From positions 87,501 to 151,500 of the forward strand of contig RQTK01000980.1 in NCBI GenBank assembly GCA_003991915.1: DNA of 64,000 bases, in the 5' to 3' direction. This DNA comes from Elysia chlorotica. Its lineage: Eukaryota > Mollusca > Gastropoda > Plakobranchidae. Shown here one piece after another: positions 12,067 to 26,178 of the stretch. The position numbers were made by a program, and so were the translations under genes. The notes beneath the pieces were generated by a model, which ran no database searches, had not been told where the DNA came from, and was given only the letters and a program-made list of their open reading frames with translations. Numbering within the stretch: position 1 is the stretch's first letter; every line of letters begins with the position of its first letter.

Positions 12067-13457
12067 ATATGTTACTTCTTGGCAAGCTCTTTGATGGGCA
12101 GTAGCAATAGATTTTTAAAAATCATTCTAAGTTGTTTTTTGTTTATTGTTTTTCTCTTTCTCTCTCTCATTTAGTCTTTTTTGTTGTTGATCATGCAAAT
12201 CTACTTATGTAAAGGTATGTTTACACATTAAGATTTTCCCATGGAGTAATCTGTTACTAAAAAAAAGTTTATAAAGAAATGCTGTTAAGTTTCGTTTTTA
12301 AGTTATGAAGTGCTTGTTGTACACTCTTAGTGAATTGAAAATCCTGCAATTTTTATATGCAATATTATAAGTTCTTGGGGGTATTGTCAGTTTTTTTGGT
12401 ATATTACCTGAAACCATTTCCAATCCAATCTCTTTTTCTGCTATTTATAATACACATTATACTGCTACATTTTGATTTTGAAAATAAATATAGGTTTCTT
12501 TTCCAATAATTTTTATCATGTGAAAGCACTTTTATTTTTTAAGACCTTTGTAGACATTTTATCTACGTATTATGCACAAATGACAAAAGACAGCCTATTT
12601 ATTTTCCCACCAAATATTCAAATATTGTATATACAGATCAGATAAGCATTGACAAGGCATTACTCTTTTCATGGAATTGAGAGATCTACTTAGAGAGCCA
12701 CTGTCTGACTCAACTAAAAAAAATATATATTCAAATGTAAATATTTTATCATATCTTATCAGTTAAATTTCATATATAATAAATTCAAAGTCTCATGGAA
12801 TGTAGGCCACACAGTTCTTGAATTTCTATACAAGTCACAAATGATGTAAACATTTTCTATGAAAATAAAATACCATAGGGAAGAGAGTGATTTATATGAG
12901 AGTATTGATGGTAGAGAGGACGGGGCATAAGGAAGGCACTACAGATCTTCCACTAATTCCATTTTTTTATGTGAATATCAGAGAATATTCAGTTCTCCTG
13001 ATTAGCATTGACACATTTTTGTTGTCCCTGTGCTGATAGTGATTTTCTTTTGAATTTTCCAGTTTTTGTTCACAAATTTTGGATAATTTTAATATGGAAT
13101 GGTGTTTTGCATTTCTTATCATTGCTTTTTTTTTTAATTGTAGGGGTTGTCAGGTTAGCCTAGGGAAAAGGTCCAGATTACAGATATTGATTTTTAATAA
13201 TTTATACCATAGGAATGTATTTAGGGATGAATTTAGAAATATATTAATGTATATTAATATATGGGTTGTTGAGTTAAGACTAACACTATTGATTCAGTGC
13301 TGTAGATCTCTGACAAAATATATGAATTATTGTCTTATTAATTTTGCATTTTGTGTCTCAGTTTAAGAGTGCAGCCTTTTTGCTTAGTTTAGCTAGCCTT
13401 TTTTTAAAAACTTTTTCTTATGTCTACATTTATGCAGACAATGTAATTCTGTACTCT

Positions 13458-13463
13458 AATAAA
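13458..13463 (+). terminator. Candidate STIM polyadenylation signal
   Basis: AATAAA 1.4 kb after the STIM stop, followed by T- and G-containing sequence. An earlier AATAAA lies at 12483-12488; either or both could be used. Confidence 0.25.
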
Positions 13464-14842
13464 GAATAATCTTCAATCTATAAACACAACATATATTCAG
13501 ATATACACATTACAACTGATTTCGGGGAAAAGGCTATTTACATGAACAGATTACAGAAAACATATATGACAAAAAGGAACATTAAAACAGATCTAAATAT
13601 GAGATTAAAACCATTGGTGGTTCCAAACAAATGGCAACGAATTGACATCTCACCTAATGCTCTGTGATAATTATTTTTCTTTTTCCATTGATATTGCAAA
13701 CTATGCAAGCTATTATACCCTGAAAAACAATCTTCAACCAATGTCCCATTTTATGTGAAATTGAAATTGTGTATCCCCCCCCCCCCCCCCCCTCGGATCT
13801 GATTATGTAGAAGCCTGAATTGAATTTGGAGAGTTTCAGATAAGTAAAGAGGACTAAATCAAAACAAATTAAAATGAGGTTTTTGTTTCTCTTGTGTCCT
13901 GCATTTAAAAAACTGTATACTCAAGTGCGGTGTCAGGAAACTTTCATGATATCTTTACAATTCTTTAAATCTTGATTCATGGTTATTTTCTGTAATTTAT
14001 TTTAAAAAAAAAAGTCTGTGCAACAAAACTGCTGAATGATAGTAAATTTTAGTCTTTATGATGCTCAAGCAGCTGGTCTGCAGGAAAGAAAGAAACAATA
14101 GTTTATCTTTACTATTTTACAAACATGATTGCTTCTTATACTTTCAAACTGGTTTGGAAAAATGTATGCGTTACTCGAAACTGTAAGCCTTAGCTGAGAC
14201 ATATTTTTTTTGTTCTCAATATATACTGATATGAACCAAAGGTAGTCCTGGCTATGTAAAAGGTATATTTGACAAATTTTGAATCTTTCTGCATAATCTC
14301 ATGCAAAATAATGGTTCAGCAAAGTCTTACTTCTGCTCTTTAAGTTTAAGAAGTTAAAAAAAGGGAGGGGAACAGAGACTTACATGACAAGTCTGTTGAA
14401 TTTTAACATTATAAAGTACTTGGAAATGTACAAATTTTTTGTATATGGCTATCTTTCTTTTATTTGTGTGAAATGTCAAATTCAAACTACAATTCAAGGA
14501 GATTAATCAATGGCTTATGGGTCAAAGTGATAAAATCTAGGCTACAGATAAGAGTAGTCGAAGTGATCAAATTCATTTTCCATAAGGCTTTTAATGATCA
14601 AAGCATTGTCCATCATTGTTATGGGTTTTTTCTAATGGAATTTTCTTTTTTTCTTGATTGTTATTCTTCCATGTTCCTTATAGAAGTCTGGGCGGTATAG
14701 CTTTTAATTTTTATTTACAAAATTTGTTTTAAAGATTCGAAGGAAATAAAGCTATATACATTTACATGCTAATCTTGTATGGTTTTAATGTGCAAAAAGT
14801 GCTATGAGCTGAGTTTATTGGATATGTCACTCTATAAATAAA

Positions 14843-14849
14843 CTTATTA

Positions 14850-14914
<65 letters not shown>

Positions 14915-14920
14915 GTTATT
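14843..14920. repeat. (ATT)n microsatellite
   Basis: About 24 ATT units with two GTT-type interruptions near the ends. Confidence 0.9.
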
Positions 14921-17900
14921 TACACAAATCATATGTCTTCACAAAAACCAATGCTTTGGGTGGTGAGCAAAGGTAACAAAATTTAACCAAAACTTTTTAT
15001 AGTCTTATCTTATTTATAATGTATGAAGTTTCATACCATAGTTATGGTTATATAATTTAACTTCATTTTGTATAATTCTCTCCAAGGTAAATCAAACAAA
15101 ATAGTGAAAGGAAGAAATAATAGTACCCAAGGAAATTTTGGGATAATTTGAAATGCCATTGTTGTGATTATTTTTTTTCAGTGGGGCTTGTTGTAAAATA
15201 ATAACTAGCTGTCTTTTGGTTGGTCATGTAGGAACTTTCCTGACTAAAAATTCTGGTTTTTTTTTCTTTTAAAGTATGTTATTGAGGTACAAATTTTCAT
15301 AATGTAGAGGTTTTAAACCTATACAAATTACAGGAAATTTTTCATATCTAACATAAAATTTACTTTATCATATTCACTTGGATTGTAATCATGACATGAC
15401 AAAACCATAATACATGAGTCATGTGTGGCCTATATTTTACTGATATTTAAGAAAATGCATTTAAATTAACTTCTCAATGTTGAAAATTATATTAGAATTT
15501 TAGGGCTACCAGAGAAAGTATTAGATTTTCTACAAAAGACTAGAGTTGGTCACATTTTTTTGGATATTCAGTGTTAATGCATAACATTCACATTCCCTAA
15601 AAAACTCTTAAATAGGAAAAGATAGTCTTTGTCATGCCATTATTTATTTAACAGTTGTATGATTTTTCACTCTTATTTCCATTCCATTTCCAATGACCGT
15701 ATTTTTTTTTTGTCCTTGCTCACTTCATGCTTAGCCATATTTATAGATGTTTCAATTTTTTATCTGATCTCCTATCATTTCAATAAGTTGAAAAGCATCT
15801 GCTATCTTCAAGTTGTATTTAACTTGCCATTTTGATTCGATTCAAAGCACTTTGTAGCTTTCCAAACGATAATTTTTATGTCTAAAACCAGTATGAAATT
15901 TGTGTCTCACTCCTCAAGCTTTCAAAATACATCTCCATTGTATAGAAAACTAGTGTGCACGCTGTTCTTGATTTCTTGCACCTGTATGTGTTCATAATTT
16001 GTTCTTAAAATACTCTAAGAATTAAAAAGAAAAATTTCCTGAAAACAGCAAACGAGGAGCAGTGCCTTTATTGATGTCTATTGCCCTTGACATGGAGGAG
16101 GAAAAGAAAAAAAGAATACGGAGGAATTTGATAAAATAAAATAGTATATAAAACTATATTTGAAAGAGAGAAAAGATTAAAGTGTAGTTGTAGTTTATAG
16201 CTTTTTACATTTATGTTGAAGCAAATCTTAAAGCGCTAAACCTTATACATGTTTGGTAGATCTTTCTAAAGTATGTTTTGTATACATATAGTTAGAACTT
16301 GTGTTTACTTTTTGATTTGTAAAATGCCTCTTCCCTTCATACAGTAAAGACATGTGAATCATGTAGGTCTTGCTTGGAAAACTTTGTGCTCTTACTATTA
16401 TCTTATGCTACTTTCAGCAAATTGCATTTTCAAGTTAGGAAATCATCAATTGGTATTATAGACAAGATATCTGTGGTCTGTTTATGAAAAAAATGTATTT
16501 TTCCACCATAGTCATTAAACTATCAGATTTTTTTTTTGCAACTGTTACATACAAAGCTGTGTGAAGGGACTCCATTTTTTTTTGGTTAGCTTTTTAAATT
16601 GTGAATATCATTATTTTATTAAAAGAAACCAAGATTTATATGTAATTTATGTTTTTTTATTTGTACGAGTGTATGTGTGTCTCTAAAACACATATGAATA
16701 GTAAAATTATGCACTTGTGGTGATGATCTACAGTTTTGTGATTTCTGATTATTAAAAGTGTTGAGAAATGAAAATTAAGAGTTACATCTTACTAGAAATC
16801 TAGAAGCAACTCCAATGTTCAAAATGTAAAACAAATAATAAACTTTCTCTTGAATAATTTTTTTATATTTATTGATGGAACCAAACCAAAAAAAAAGTAT
16901 TAGTTTATTTTTTTTTTAGGTTCATAGGTATATATTTCTTTACCTTTGTACCTTGACTCCTTACTCAACTCTTTTGCACAGGAAAAAAACAAATCCAATG
17001 CAGTATCAATATCTATTATCATGCTATTGTAAATGTATATGGAGGCAATGTCTTGGGAGGTCTGTTGATCATTTCAAAATATTGCTAAAGATATATCCTC
17101 AAAATTATTGATGGCTGTTGGCTTAATAACCTCAGTGTAAATAAAACCTGATATCCACGTTTCACATGTATTTTTTTTTTTCTACAGAAAGGATTCTCTG
17201 AGGGACACTTGTTAGTGGTTCAAAGTGATAAAATTTATTTCCTTATTTTTATTCTTTGAATTATTGTTTAAAATTATGCGCATGAAAATTTTAGACTGAT
17301 AAGGAATTGTTTTCAATAAAGTGAAAATCCTATAGTAAATTAGACCCACTGGTTTTGTTTTGTTTTAAATTTTATTTCATGATGTAGTGTTGAGATGATG
17401 GGTGAGACAAAAAAAATATTTGATTATGTGACTAATCTATAGAAGAAATTCACTTCTGTACATGTTTCAAGAATTTATTTTTTAGAATAAATTTCTAATT
17501 GTGGACACAGTTTAAAATGCAGCCATTGCAAAAATTGTCAGGTTTTTTAAACATTTACAACATGGATATATGTATTTGAGAAAAAGTAATTGGATTATTG
17601 ATATCCTAATAACAGATTTAAAAAATTGGAACATACATGGAGATATACAAATCAGTTTGATTACCCACACAATTACGGAATCATGAAAAAGCAAGTTTGT
17701 AATTTCATGAGCCATAATTTTGTCTTTGGAACATAAATTACATGGCATTACATATACAGAATTATGAAAGACATTGAAGTCTATACTAAAGGGCTTGATC
17801 CAGCTGCATTGTTATTGTTAAATACAGATCATTCCTTTCTATTCCTTTTCCTTTGTAGGAAGCTGATGGCACTGGTACTAAGATGATTAAGATGGTTATT

Positions 17901-18176
17901 AATCAATTAAAAAAAAAAAAGATGTTACCGGTATTTCAATCAAATGATTGATAAAACTTGTTGATCACAATTACATTATTCTCTGGGTGTACACACCTAT
18001 CCACATTATCAGAACCCTTTATGACAAATTTCACGTTTTGATGTGCCTGATAAAAAAGTTTTACCTATAAATTAATAATTATGTTGTAAATGGTAATAAA
18101 TTTATTATGAAAATAAGATTCCGGTGTATAGGAATAAAAAAGTCCATTAGTTTGTGTTAGTATCGAATACACACTT

Positions 18177-18410
18177 TTGTTGTTGTTCCCTAGCACCCAA
18201 AGTCAGCACTATATTGTGCCCCAAGAATAAGGTCTGAGAAGTTTAGGTGATGCCACACAGAGACAGGACGGGGATAACATGACTCTATCAGTCGCTAACA
18301 CTAAATTGACACCAACCCAACCATTATGGGACAAAGTCGTTGGAGCCAGGCTCAAACCATGGACCTCCTGTGTCTAAAGCTAATGTTTTACCCCAGGGCT
18401 ACTACGCCCC
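18177..18410 (-). repeat. tRNA-derived SINE with clear A and B boxes
   Basis: On the minus strand it begins GGGGCGTAGTAGCCCTGGGG (A-box-like TAGCCCTGGGG), then AGGTCCATGGTTTGAGCCTG with B-box-like GGTTTGAGCC. It continues into the shared core (TATCCCCGTCCTGTCTCTGT, then GTGGCATCACC), CTTATTCTTGGGGC and the 3' block TGCTGACTTTGGGTGCTAGG. This is the best view of the head in the window. The head differs from those at 10570 and 59788, so related subfamilies share one core. Confidence 0.75.
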
Positions 18411-20329
18411 CCTTGAATACACACATATAACTTGTTAAATCTTTTATGCCAAGAAATATTTGAGGTTAAATAATGTAACATATGCTTTTCATGCTTTTAG
18501 CAGAAGAATAACAAGCTTACCATCCATACATTGTAGCCTCCCCGAGAAATGATGTGCTTTATTAGATTTACAACTGATTTAAAAATATTGCTCGTAGTAT
18601 TTGATGATTCACCCACACAAACATTGTATAAATATCAGTATTTTGCTATTGATAGCTTTACATATGGTATTTCAAATAGCAAAAAATCTGATCTTTTTGT
18701 CTCAAAAACGAATGTGTATATATACATCAGGTATTTATAATAATTAATATGCTATACCACTATACCAGTAGGATGTTCGTACATCATTCAATTATTAAAA
18801 AAAGGAACATGATTTTGAGAGATTACGGTAATTTGGTTCATAACAGACTGCTTTGAGAAAGCATATTTTTACACCAATATTTGTTTCACATAAAGAATGC
18901 ACACGCCATGGTTACTGAGTAAGAGTAGACCAGCACAAACACATTTTTAAATGAAAGTTCTACATAAATACATGATTTCGTCTTAAAGCTACTAAAATTT
19001 AAAGCAGTTCACTTTCAAAATAAGCGCTTATAATTATATTCACATTTTCTTCATTCACTGCAAATGAGTAGAGTACAGTTGTTGAGTATCAGCCCTTTAG
19101 TTTGTCATTTACACACCAGTTGCTCCAAGTCAACCAATTATAGCATGAGATCAACTGCTTTTAGGTACTGAATAGTTTAAAAACATATCCTATATACATT
19201 TAAAAAGTAACATTTTATAGCAAAATCATTTAACATGGTAGAGCAGAATTAAACTATACAAAAAAAATCATATATTACAAGTTCCGATTTTTTAAATGAA
19301 AGAAGCTCACAGCTGTTTTGATGCTCTAAAATTTAATAAATATAAAGGTTTTTAAATGTATAAAAAGAAATTGATGACATGTTTTATATCTAGTTTATTT
19401 AAAAAATATATAGAAAAAATATATGTACATGTATATATGAAGTCTTACAGAAAGAGAGAAAAAAGGGAGAAGGGAGAGCTTAACAAAGAGGCAGGCAGAC
19501 AGAATCACAAAATAGAGGGATAAAAAGGGCTGACAGGGTAATTGCCAACAAAATATTTTCAATTAAATATATATATATATATGGCAAACAATATCAAACA
19601 TATCTTGTAAAAATGAGGTTCAGCTAGTTTTAATGGTACATGTATTGCAGGAAATAACAAGAGAGAGCAGGAATAAAAAAAAAAATTAAATCCATTAAGT
19701 TATGACATATTCATTCTTAAACCTGTTCATGAGAAAACACATTAGATGTGTATTCCCTTTAGCAATATGACAGTGGTAACCTCAGACAAAAAAAAAGCTA
19801 TGGGTAGTGATGAATCATTTTTAGATATAGAACCATGTTAAAGCTTAGTTTACTTTGAATAATATGTAACATTTTATATTCTCTGAATATCTCAATATTT
19901 CAGCAATTTATGCCTTACTTAAGCCAGAGTCATCAAAATGTTATTGTGCTTAACATGCACCTGATTTTCCTGGGACATCACACAAATCACCACATTTACA
20001 GATGATCTTCTGTACATATTCGAAGGAAGATTTTGCATTATCCTTTCAAGTTTTTAAACTTAGAATGTTTGTCTCAGAATTTGTTTCATGATCAGGAGAG
20101 CAGAACAGGAGACAAACAGAAATTGTACCCACATGGCTTCCAAAAGTGAACTTGATACCTGATGAGGGCAATTCCCCTTGGGTGTCATATAAACACAAAT
20201 AATAGTGTAGCAAGTTTTCAAACATCAAATATGTACAAGTTCCTTTTCAAGCAGTGTCTGGCATCTTTTTTTCAATGGTGTTTACTGAGATGTAGCAAAT
20301 AAAAAATGCACAATTTAAACACCTCTCTT

Positions 20330-23300
20330 TCACTCATCCCCTCTGCCTCCTTCAAACACCTCAAGAAGATAGTCGGCTGCAAGTCCTGGAGTTATGTGCC
20401 CATCCATCACCATTTTCTCCATTTTAGGTAACAGTGCATGGACTCGTGGGTGCTGCTGGAAGCGAGCCATGATGTGGTCCTTGACATGGCTAGCAAGCCA
20501 TAAGCGAAGCTGCTTGCGCCTAGTGGCCAGGAGCTCCCCAGACTCAAGACGCAGTTGTCTGAACTCCTGCGTCAAGTCCCATAGCTCTGGTATACCAGTC
20601 TTTTCCAATGAGGAAACTTTCGTTACCTAATGATAGATAAAGCAGAAGCAAATTTAGTGCTTCTCCAGCTCATTAAATGCATAAAAATAACAAGTGAAAC
20701 AAGTACAAATTTTGTGAGCAGAAACAAAATGGGAATACCAGGTCTCCAGTGCATGTTTTAGAATTGTCCAAAAAAAAAAGAGAAAAAAACGAATATTACA
20801 TTTAATGTCACTAGAGTTTTATAAAATTTTAAGCTATTTATCCATGCTCAACATGATAAATAACACTATGCAATTATAACGTCGTTATTAACATAAATTT
20901 CCTGAATACAGAAAATTTCTTTTAAAATGTGCTTTAAAATATTTATTCCTTAATTTAGTGGGTTCCTAATGATCAATATGCTTTGAAAGATTTATATTGG
21001 AATCAATTAATTCCAAGGAGTTTTACCCGAGGCTTCCAGACACGTGAACGAGGTCTCATGAATTTAAGGGCACTGATATATTCACCCTGTATCCTTCTGG
21101 CAGCAGGCAGGAGATCTCCATCACATTTTGTCACTATCACAACATCTGACACCTCCACTATGCCCTTTTTAATGCCTAAAATAAATCAAAACAATTTTAA
21201 TCTGGGTGGCTCAAATAAAACTTCTTTTTAAAATACATTATTTCAAAGTCTCTGAGGTGAAATTATATAGTCTCTCTAGATGCAAGTGAACATAGTTATT
21301 TTTTGTAGTTTTACTTTTTTTGTACCTGTTTTTAAAAAAATAGATTTTTGGGGACAACGAAGTAATTTTTACAGGTAAAATTGATTCTTTAAAAGAGGTT
21401 AGAGATTATTTTTGTGAGCTCACCTTGCAATTCATCTCCTCCAGCTGGTGGAATCAGGAGACAAAACATGTCTACCATATCAGCAACGGCAAACTCTGAT
21501 TGACCAACGCCTACAATGTATTGGAACAAAAAAGAACACAATAAAGTTGGTGATGAAGTGGAACCAACAGTTTTAGGGACATAAAAACAGAAATCAATAG
21601 AGAGAGAGACTTTGGTCTTAAAAAGTATTCTTTGATACAGAGGTGAGGAAGAAATTTTAGTCACATTATTTCACTATCTTGTTTGTTTCTGCTTCTAAAT
21701 AATTGTTTATTAATAATCGTGTACAAGGAATAAAGGAGAAGCCAATTATTACTTTCTTTCCTGCAGGTGATCACAATTAAACTTATTTAATTTTAAATAG
21801 CTGTGGGTGTGGTATGTTTCAGTTCGAATCCTTTTTACATGGAACAATATTCCTCCTGTGTGTCTCTTGACTGAAAGGGTTATGCGTTTAGAACCTTTGT
21901 AGCCCCAATTGAAAGTTCTACAATACAGAAATGGAAATATCAGCTGAGTGTCGAACCTTTGACTTTCCGCTCGTCAATCCGGAGCACTAATGCTAGAAAT
22001 ATCCAGTAGTTACAGTACATATCTGCATAGTACTAAGCAAACAAACTCAGTACAGTGTAAAAGTGAGCCAGTTGCAATTAAAAACACACAAATAGACCAG
22101 ACCTGAATTCAACATGCAATGTGGCCAGCACCTGTTTCACATCAGTATGTGTGTGTTTATGTCTGTCTGTCTTTGTGTCTCGTGGCGCGGCGTTTGACAT
22201 GGCTTTCATCACCATTTTCCCCTACATCAATGGTTCAACCTTCTTCATACACCTCCAGGTTACCCAAGATCTCTACCAGGGGGTATCTTGTTCCTTTCTT
22301 AGGGATCCAGTCTATCATCAGTGATATAACCAAACTATTCATAACTCGCATGATGGAAAAAGGAGGAATAAAGGATGAATGAAGGTCCACTATAAGTGGA
22401 AGTTGGTCAGCACCCCACAGTACCCAGTTGGGAGGCGCTATGTCAGTGAAGTAACTGCGAGCAGAACCGGTAGTTCTTTCACAGCGAGGCAGTCAAATGG
22501 CGTGCTGCGCTTTATGGGTTAAGACTAAAAATATAAAAGTCTTTGCATTAAAATCCCCCATGGAACTTAAGTTTTTAGTTGATCATGCGACATATCAAAA
22601 TAGAAAGGTAAATTACCAATGGTCTCCACAAGAATGACATCATAACCTGCTCCTTCACATAAAACAATTGCTTCATTTGTTGACCTTGTAACTCCGCCCA
22701 GGGTACCACATGAAGGAGAAGCACGGATGTAAGCACGCATGTCACAGGACAAATTAGGCATCCTAGTTTTGTCCCCAAGCAGCGAACCTGCAACAGATGA
22801 GAAGTGGTAAGTAAAGATAACAGCAAAATATATGTGGTAACATTAACAATCTTAACAACTCTTTCAGTAACTTGGCCTTCTTCTCCACTGGAACTTAGCA
22901 TTTTGAAAACAATTCAGAATCTGCTACTTTCATACACCCCACAATATATATATCAAATTGAAAGGTAATTGAATGTAGTTTCAAAATATGCATATATCAA
23001 AAGGTTGTAAGCAGTATGCGCTTTTATAGAAGCATAAAAGGATACAATAACGAAAAGCGTTCACACATTTTTTACACCAAATTTCCCTAATCCAAATAAA
23101 AAGGCCTTTTAGGAGCCAAATATGACACTGCAAAGTTTTTTGTTAGTTACAATACTTCACAGCAATTCAAAATTTTTTTGGGTTATGGCAAGAAATGTGT
23201 CCACTATTGGTCAAACATTCTATAGTGAATAGCAAAATGCCCCGTGAGATGTGATCAAAGTTATTCCAGTCTCGTAAAACGCGCTGGCTGTCTACTTTCA

Positions 23301-24927
23301 GTCTGTCATGGTGAAGTCAAAAAGGTAATCTGGTTTCAAGTTTTGAGCCTTTCTTGGGTATTAAATGGTTCATTGTTGTTATGACGTCACGCCGTATGGT
23401 GGATATAAGATACAAGTCTGTTTAAAAGACACTAGAGACTGCTTGTTTATGTCTTATGAATAACTAAAAATATAAAGCATGCCTCAGCACTAGTTAGAGA
23501 GGATGTTGAAATCCTCACTTTTTGACAGGCAGGCTTCATACACTTCGTACATGGGATATTTTGTTTACTTACTTAAATAGATCTATAGTTCTGAGCCGTT
23601 AATACCGACTTACATTAATTTTTTAACTGAAATTTGAGGCGGTAAAACCAGCTTAAGTTACCGAAAGTGTTAATCAATGTTATTTCTAATCTAATGCTGC
23701 CTATATAAGTTTTGTTAAACTAACTGCAACAAAGTTTTATAGCCTACAGCAGGATTACAATGAAGTCAACACGGTGTGAGCTCACTGCTTGGGCAAGTGA
23801 TAAATCTCTCACAGGGGTAGCTATGGCTTTTCAGGCTTTTTAAATAGGGACCCCCCCCAAAAAAAAAAAATACCCAGTTAAAATGAAGATCCACTTAGGA
23901 AGCCTTTTACCTTTAAATGACATTATGTAATGATTTTCAGTTTGACATTCTTTATTTACCTAAACATACTATTTTCCTTTACCTCCAGTTGTGGAAGAAG
24001 ATGGGTCAACAGCTAAGACCGCTACCTTGTGTCCGCTGTCAGTCAAAAATTTCCCTAGGACTTCAATAAAAGTGCTCTTTCCAGCTCCAGGAGGTCCTGA
24101 CAAACCTGTGACAGTCATGACAACAGTTAGGCAGCTTGTTTTCATACTATATTTAAAGGATTCGATATTTAAATCTGTTTGTTCTCACATAATATAGATG
24201 TGTTACCATCTGAATATCATTAAAAATCATGTCAGTATTACAGCACTGACTTGGCTGATAATTTTTCTTTCAAAGAAATAATACTAATACAGTTGTCCCC
24301 ATTTTTAAATGACATAGCAAATAATGAAAAATGTTGGAATAACGAGAGGCTTGAAAATCAAAGTTTTTCTCTCTATTTGCGCCCTATAATTTATTTTGGA
24401 AATAACAAGAACCTAAATCAACTTACCCTGCTAATAATGAGAAGTTCAAGAATATATTCTGTCCTTAACACATTCCCAGCATTTAAAAAAATTGAGAAAG
24501 GTACAGAATAGTAAACATCTCATTCTTGCAATTATGATTCGACATTGTCCCAGCCCTGTCACTCTCCCTGTACCCTTCCATGCCGTCACTGACATTAGTG
24601 ATAACCCATCCTCCGATAGATGCACCTAACTCTTGACACACATGTATTATCAAAGTAAACAAAGCTGGCTTATGCAATGCTAGACAGTGAAACAGTCAAA
24701 CCCATCCTTAATACTGTTTTATATTCTCTATAGATCCATGTCTATCCAATAAAATAAACAGTTACGTTATATATTACAAGAGGTATAAAGAAAAACAAGA
24801 AGTCTCGTTATTACAGAGTTTTACTGTAATAACAAAACTGCTAGTGCTACTACCACCACCACTACGACTACTACTACTAGGCTTTCTACTACTACTAGGC
24901 TTACTACTACTACTACTACTAGGCTTT

Positions 24928-24958
<31 letters not shown>

Positions 24959-25632
24959 AGCTACTACTATTACTACTACTACTACCTCTTCTATTACTAC
25001 TACTTCTGCTAATATATAAATATGTAATAAAAACAAAGAGAGATCATATCTGATCTTCAAAAACATTGATACATACCAATTCGAAATGTCTGTGGTCCTT
25101 TAAAGTTGTTTCTCTCCATTGCTTTATTGTGCTCTAAAACTTTTGTAAGAAGATACTGGGCTTGTCTCTGCTTTCCTGGATGACTCGTCTCCACAAGTGT
25201 GATCGCTCGAGCTAAACCCATCCGTGTTCCGCTGACTAGGTCTTGAAAGAGCTTATTAACATGATCAATACCATCTATGTTCCCTAATAAATGCTCCACA
25301 TCAACTACAGATTTTTGAGGTGCTCTATAATATATACTACTTGATGCACTAAAGCATCTTATGGGTTTGAGAAAGTTAAACAAAAATATAGATGGCCTTT
25401 GTATTATATGGGAAAATGCTTTTGGAGAAAAAAGAGAAAATGCTTGCTGTTTGGTGGAAGAATGTATAGAAGCACTCTGAAAGATCAAACTTGAAGTCCT
25501 TTGTTGTAATTTTCTAAGGTTGAGTAATGTTGAAGACGCTTTCACAGGGTTTAGACAGTGGTAGCAATGCCAGTGTTTATTTGCAGTGCATTTTCTCACA
25601 GTAAATATTCTGGGTATAGACTTTGCTGCCAT
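20330..25632 (-). CDS. MMAA: MMAA, mitochondrial cobalamin-trafficking GTPase (complete)
   Basis: G3E-family GTPase that gates adenosylcobalamin loading of methylmalonyl-CoA mutase in mitochondria. Six minus-strand exons: 25077-25632, 23983-24105, 22617-22787, 21424-21510, 21027-21175, 20330-20626 (TGA stop). The chain is in frame and gives 460 residues; human MMAA has about 418, and the excess is a longer N-terminus. The Met at 25632 has an in-frame TGA three codons upstream, so the start is firm. Residues 1 to about 110 are basic and Ser-rich, as for a mitochondrial presequence. Exon 2 holds the P-loop [12 protein letters not shown] (about residues 186-197) and LAVDPSSST; exon 3 holds [23 protein letters not shown] and [10 protein letters not shown]; exon 4 holds [15 protein letters not shown] and [10 protein letters not shown]; exon 5 has the G4-like TKCD where human has TKSD; exon 6 holds [11 protein letters not shown] and [14 protein letters not shown]. 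Key residues look intact. Confidence 0.96.
21511..22616. other. MMAA intron 3
   Basis: Non-coding. The part at about 22110-22530 is more GC-rich than its surroundings and has a GT/CT-rich patch. It contains GGCGCGGCGTTTGACATGG near the left and a loosely complementary CAAATGGCGTGCTGCGC near the right, so it may be a small decayed mobile element. I cannot name it. Confidence 0.4.
22788..23982. other. MMAA intron 2
   Basis: No gene or mobile element recognised. It contains a C-run followed by an A-run near 23852-23872 and an isolated TGACGTCA at 23382-23389. Confidence 0.55.
24106..25076. other. MMAA intron 1
   Basis: Donor GTATGT and acceptor GTCACAG on the minus strand. It contains the composite (ACT)n array at 24838-25011; otherwise nothing was seen. 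Confidence 0.65.
24838..25011. repeat. Composite (ACT)n array with AGGCTT punctuation
   Basis: Runs of CTA/ACT triplets are broken at least three times by AGGCTT followed by T or A, giving a crude higher-order pattern. Reading frames across it are only poly-Leu or poly-Val. Confidence 0.85.
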
Positions 25633-26141
25633 TATTGCTCAGTATTGATATCAATGGTACAAAATATATTTGTGTAGGTCTAAATCTTATTCTAAATAGT
25701 AGAGTAGACGTTGATCTCTTGGTGGCAGAAGTAGTCTTTAACATCAAGAGATCTGGAGTAAATAAAATAAAACAAGAAATTCCAATTACTGTTAAAATTA
25801 TCAGCTATACGCACTATATAGAGTGTTTTTGTCCAAATTGTGCTTTATATGTATGCACTATTTAGCATAGTTTTACTATAGAAAACATTGTAGCTTTATA
25901 TGTATGCACTATATAGCATAGTTTTACTATGGAAAACATTGTCTATCGCAGTTATTCCACTTAAGACAGTAAATTATCTTTCTTTAGGCCTAGTAAAAGT
26001 TGAATAAGGAGAGCGCTTAGCTTTATTTGACAGTTAAACCAAATTATTTGATTTGTATTAAAACACCCAAATAAAGTGCATTGCAAAATTTGGCACCAAA
26101 CACTAGATATCTACATGAACTGATTTAGTGTGTATAGTAAA

Positions 26142-26178
<37 letters not shown>

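Larger units (their letters stand above)
12067..20329. other. STIM 3' UTR, intergenic DNA and MMAA 3' UTR
   Basis: No gene was recognised in 8.3 kb. The left part must contain the STIM 3' UTR; AATAAA hexamers occur at 12483-12488 and 13458-13463 among others, and none can be chosen from sequence alone. It includes a poly-C run near 13776-13793, an (ATT)n microsatellite at 14843-14920 and a minus-strand SINE at 18177-18410. The right part holds the MMAA 3' UTR. Open frames here are short, AT-rich and unlike any family. Confidence 0.55.

Noticed and set aside
21900-22010. tRNA-like words on the minus strand (AGGTTCGACACTC) in MMAA intron 3
   Set aside because: There is a B-box-like word but no convincing A box, cloverleaf or SINE core, so neither a tRNA gene nor a SINE is claimed.
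23382-23389. Perfect TGACGTCA (CRE) in MMAA intron 2
   Set aside because: A single 8-base palindrome more than 1.5 kb from the start codon, with no other promoter signal, is expected by chance at this scale.
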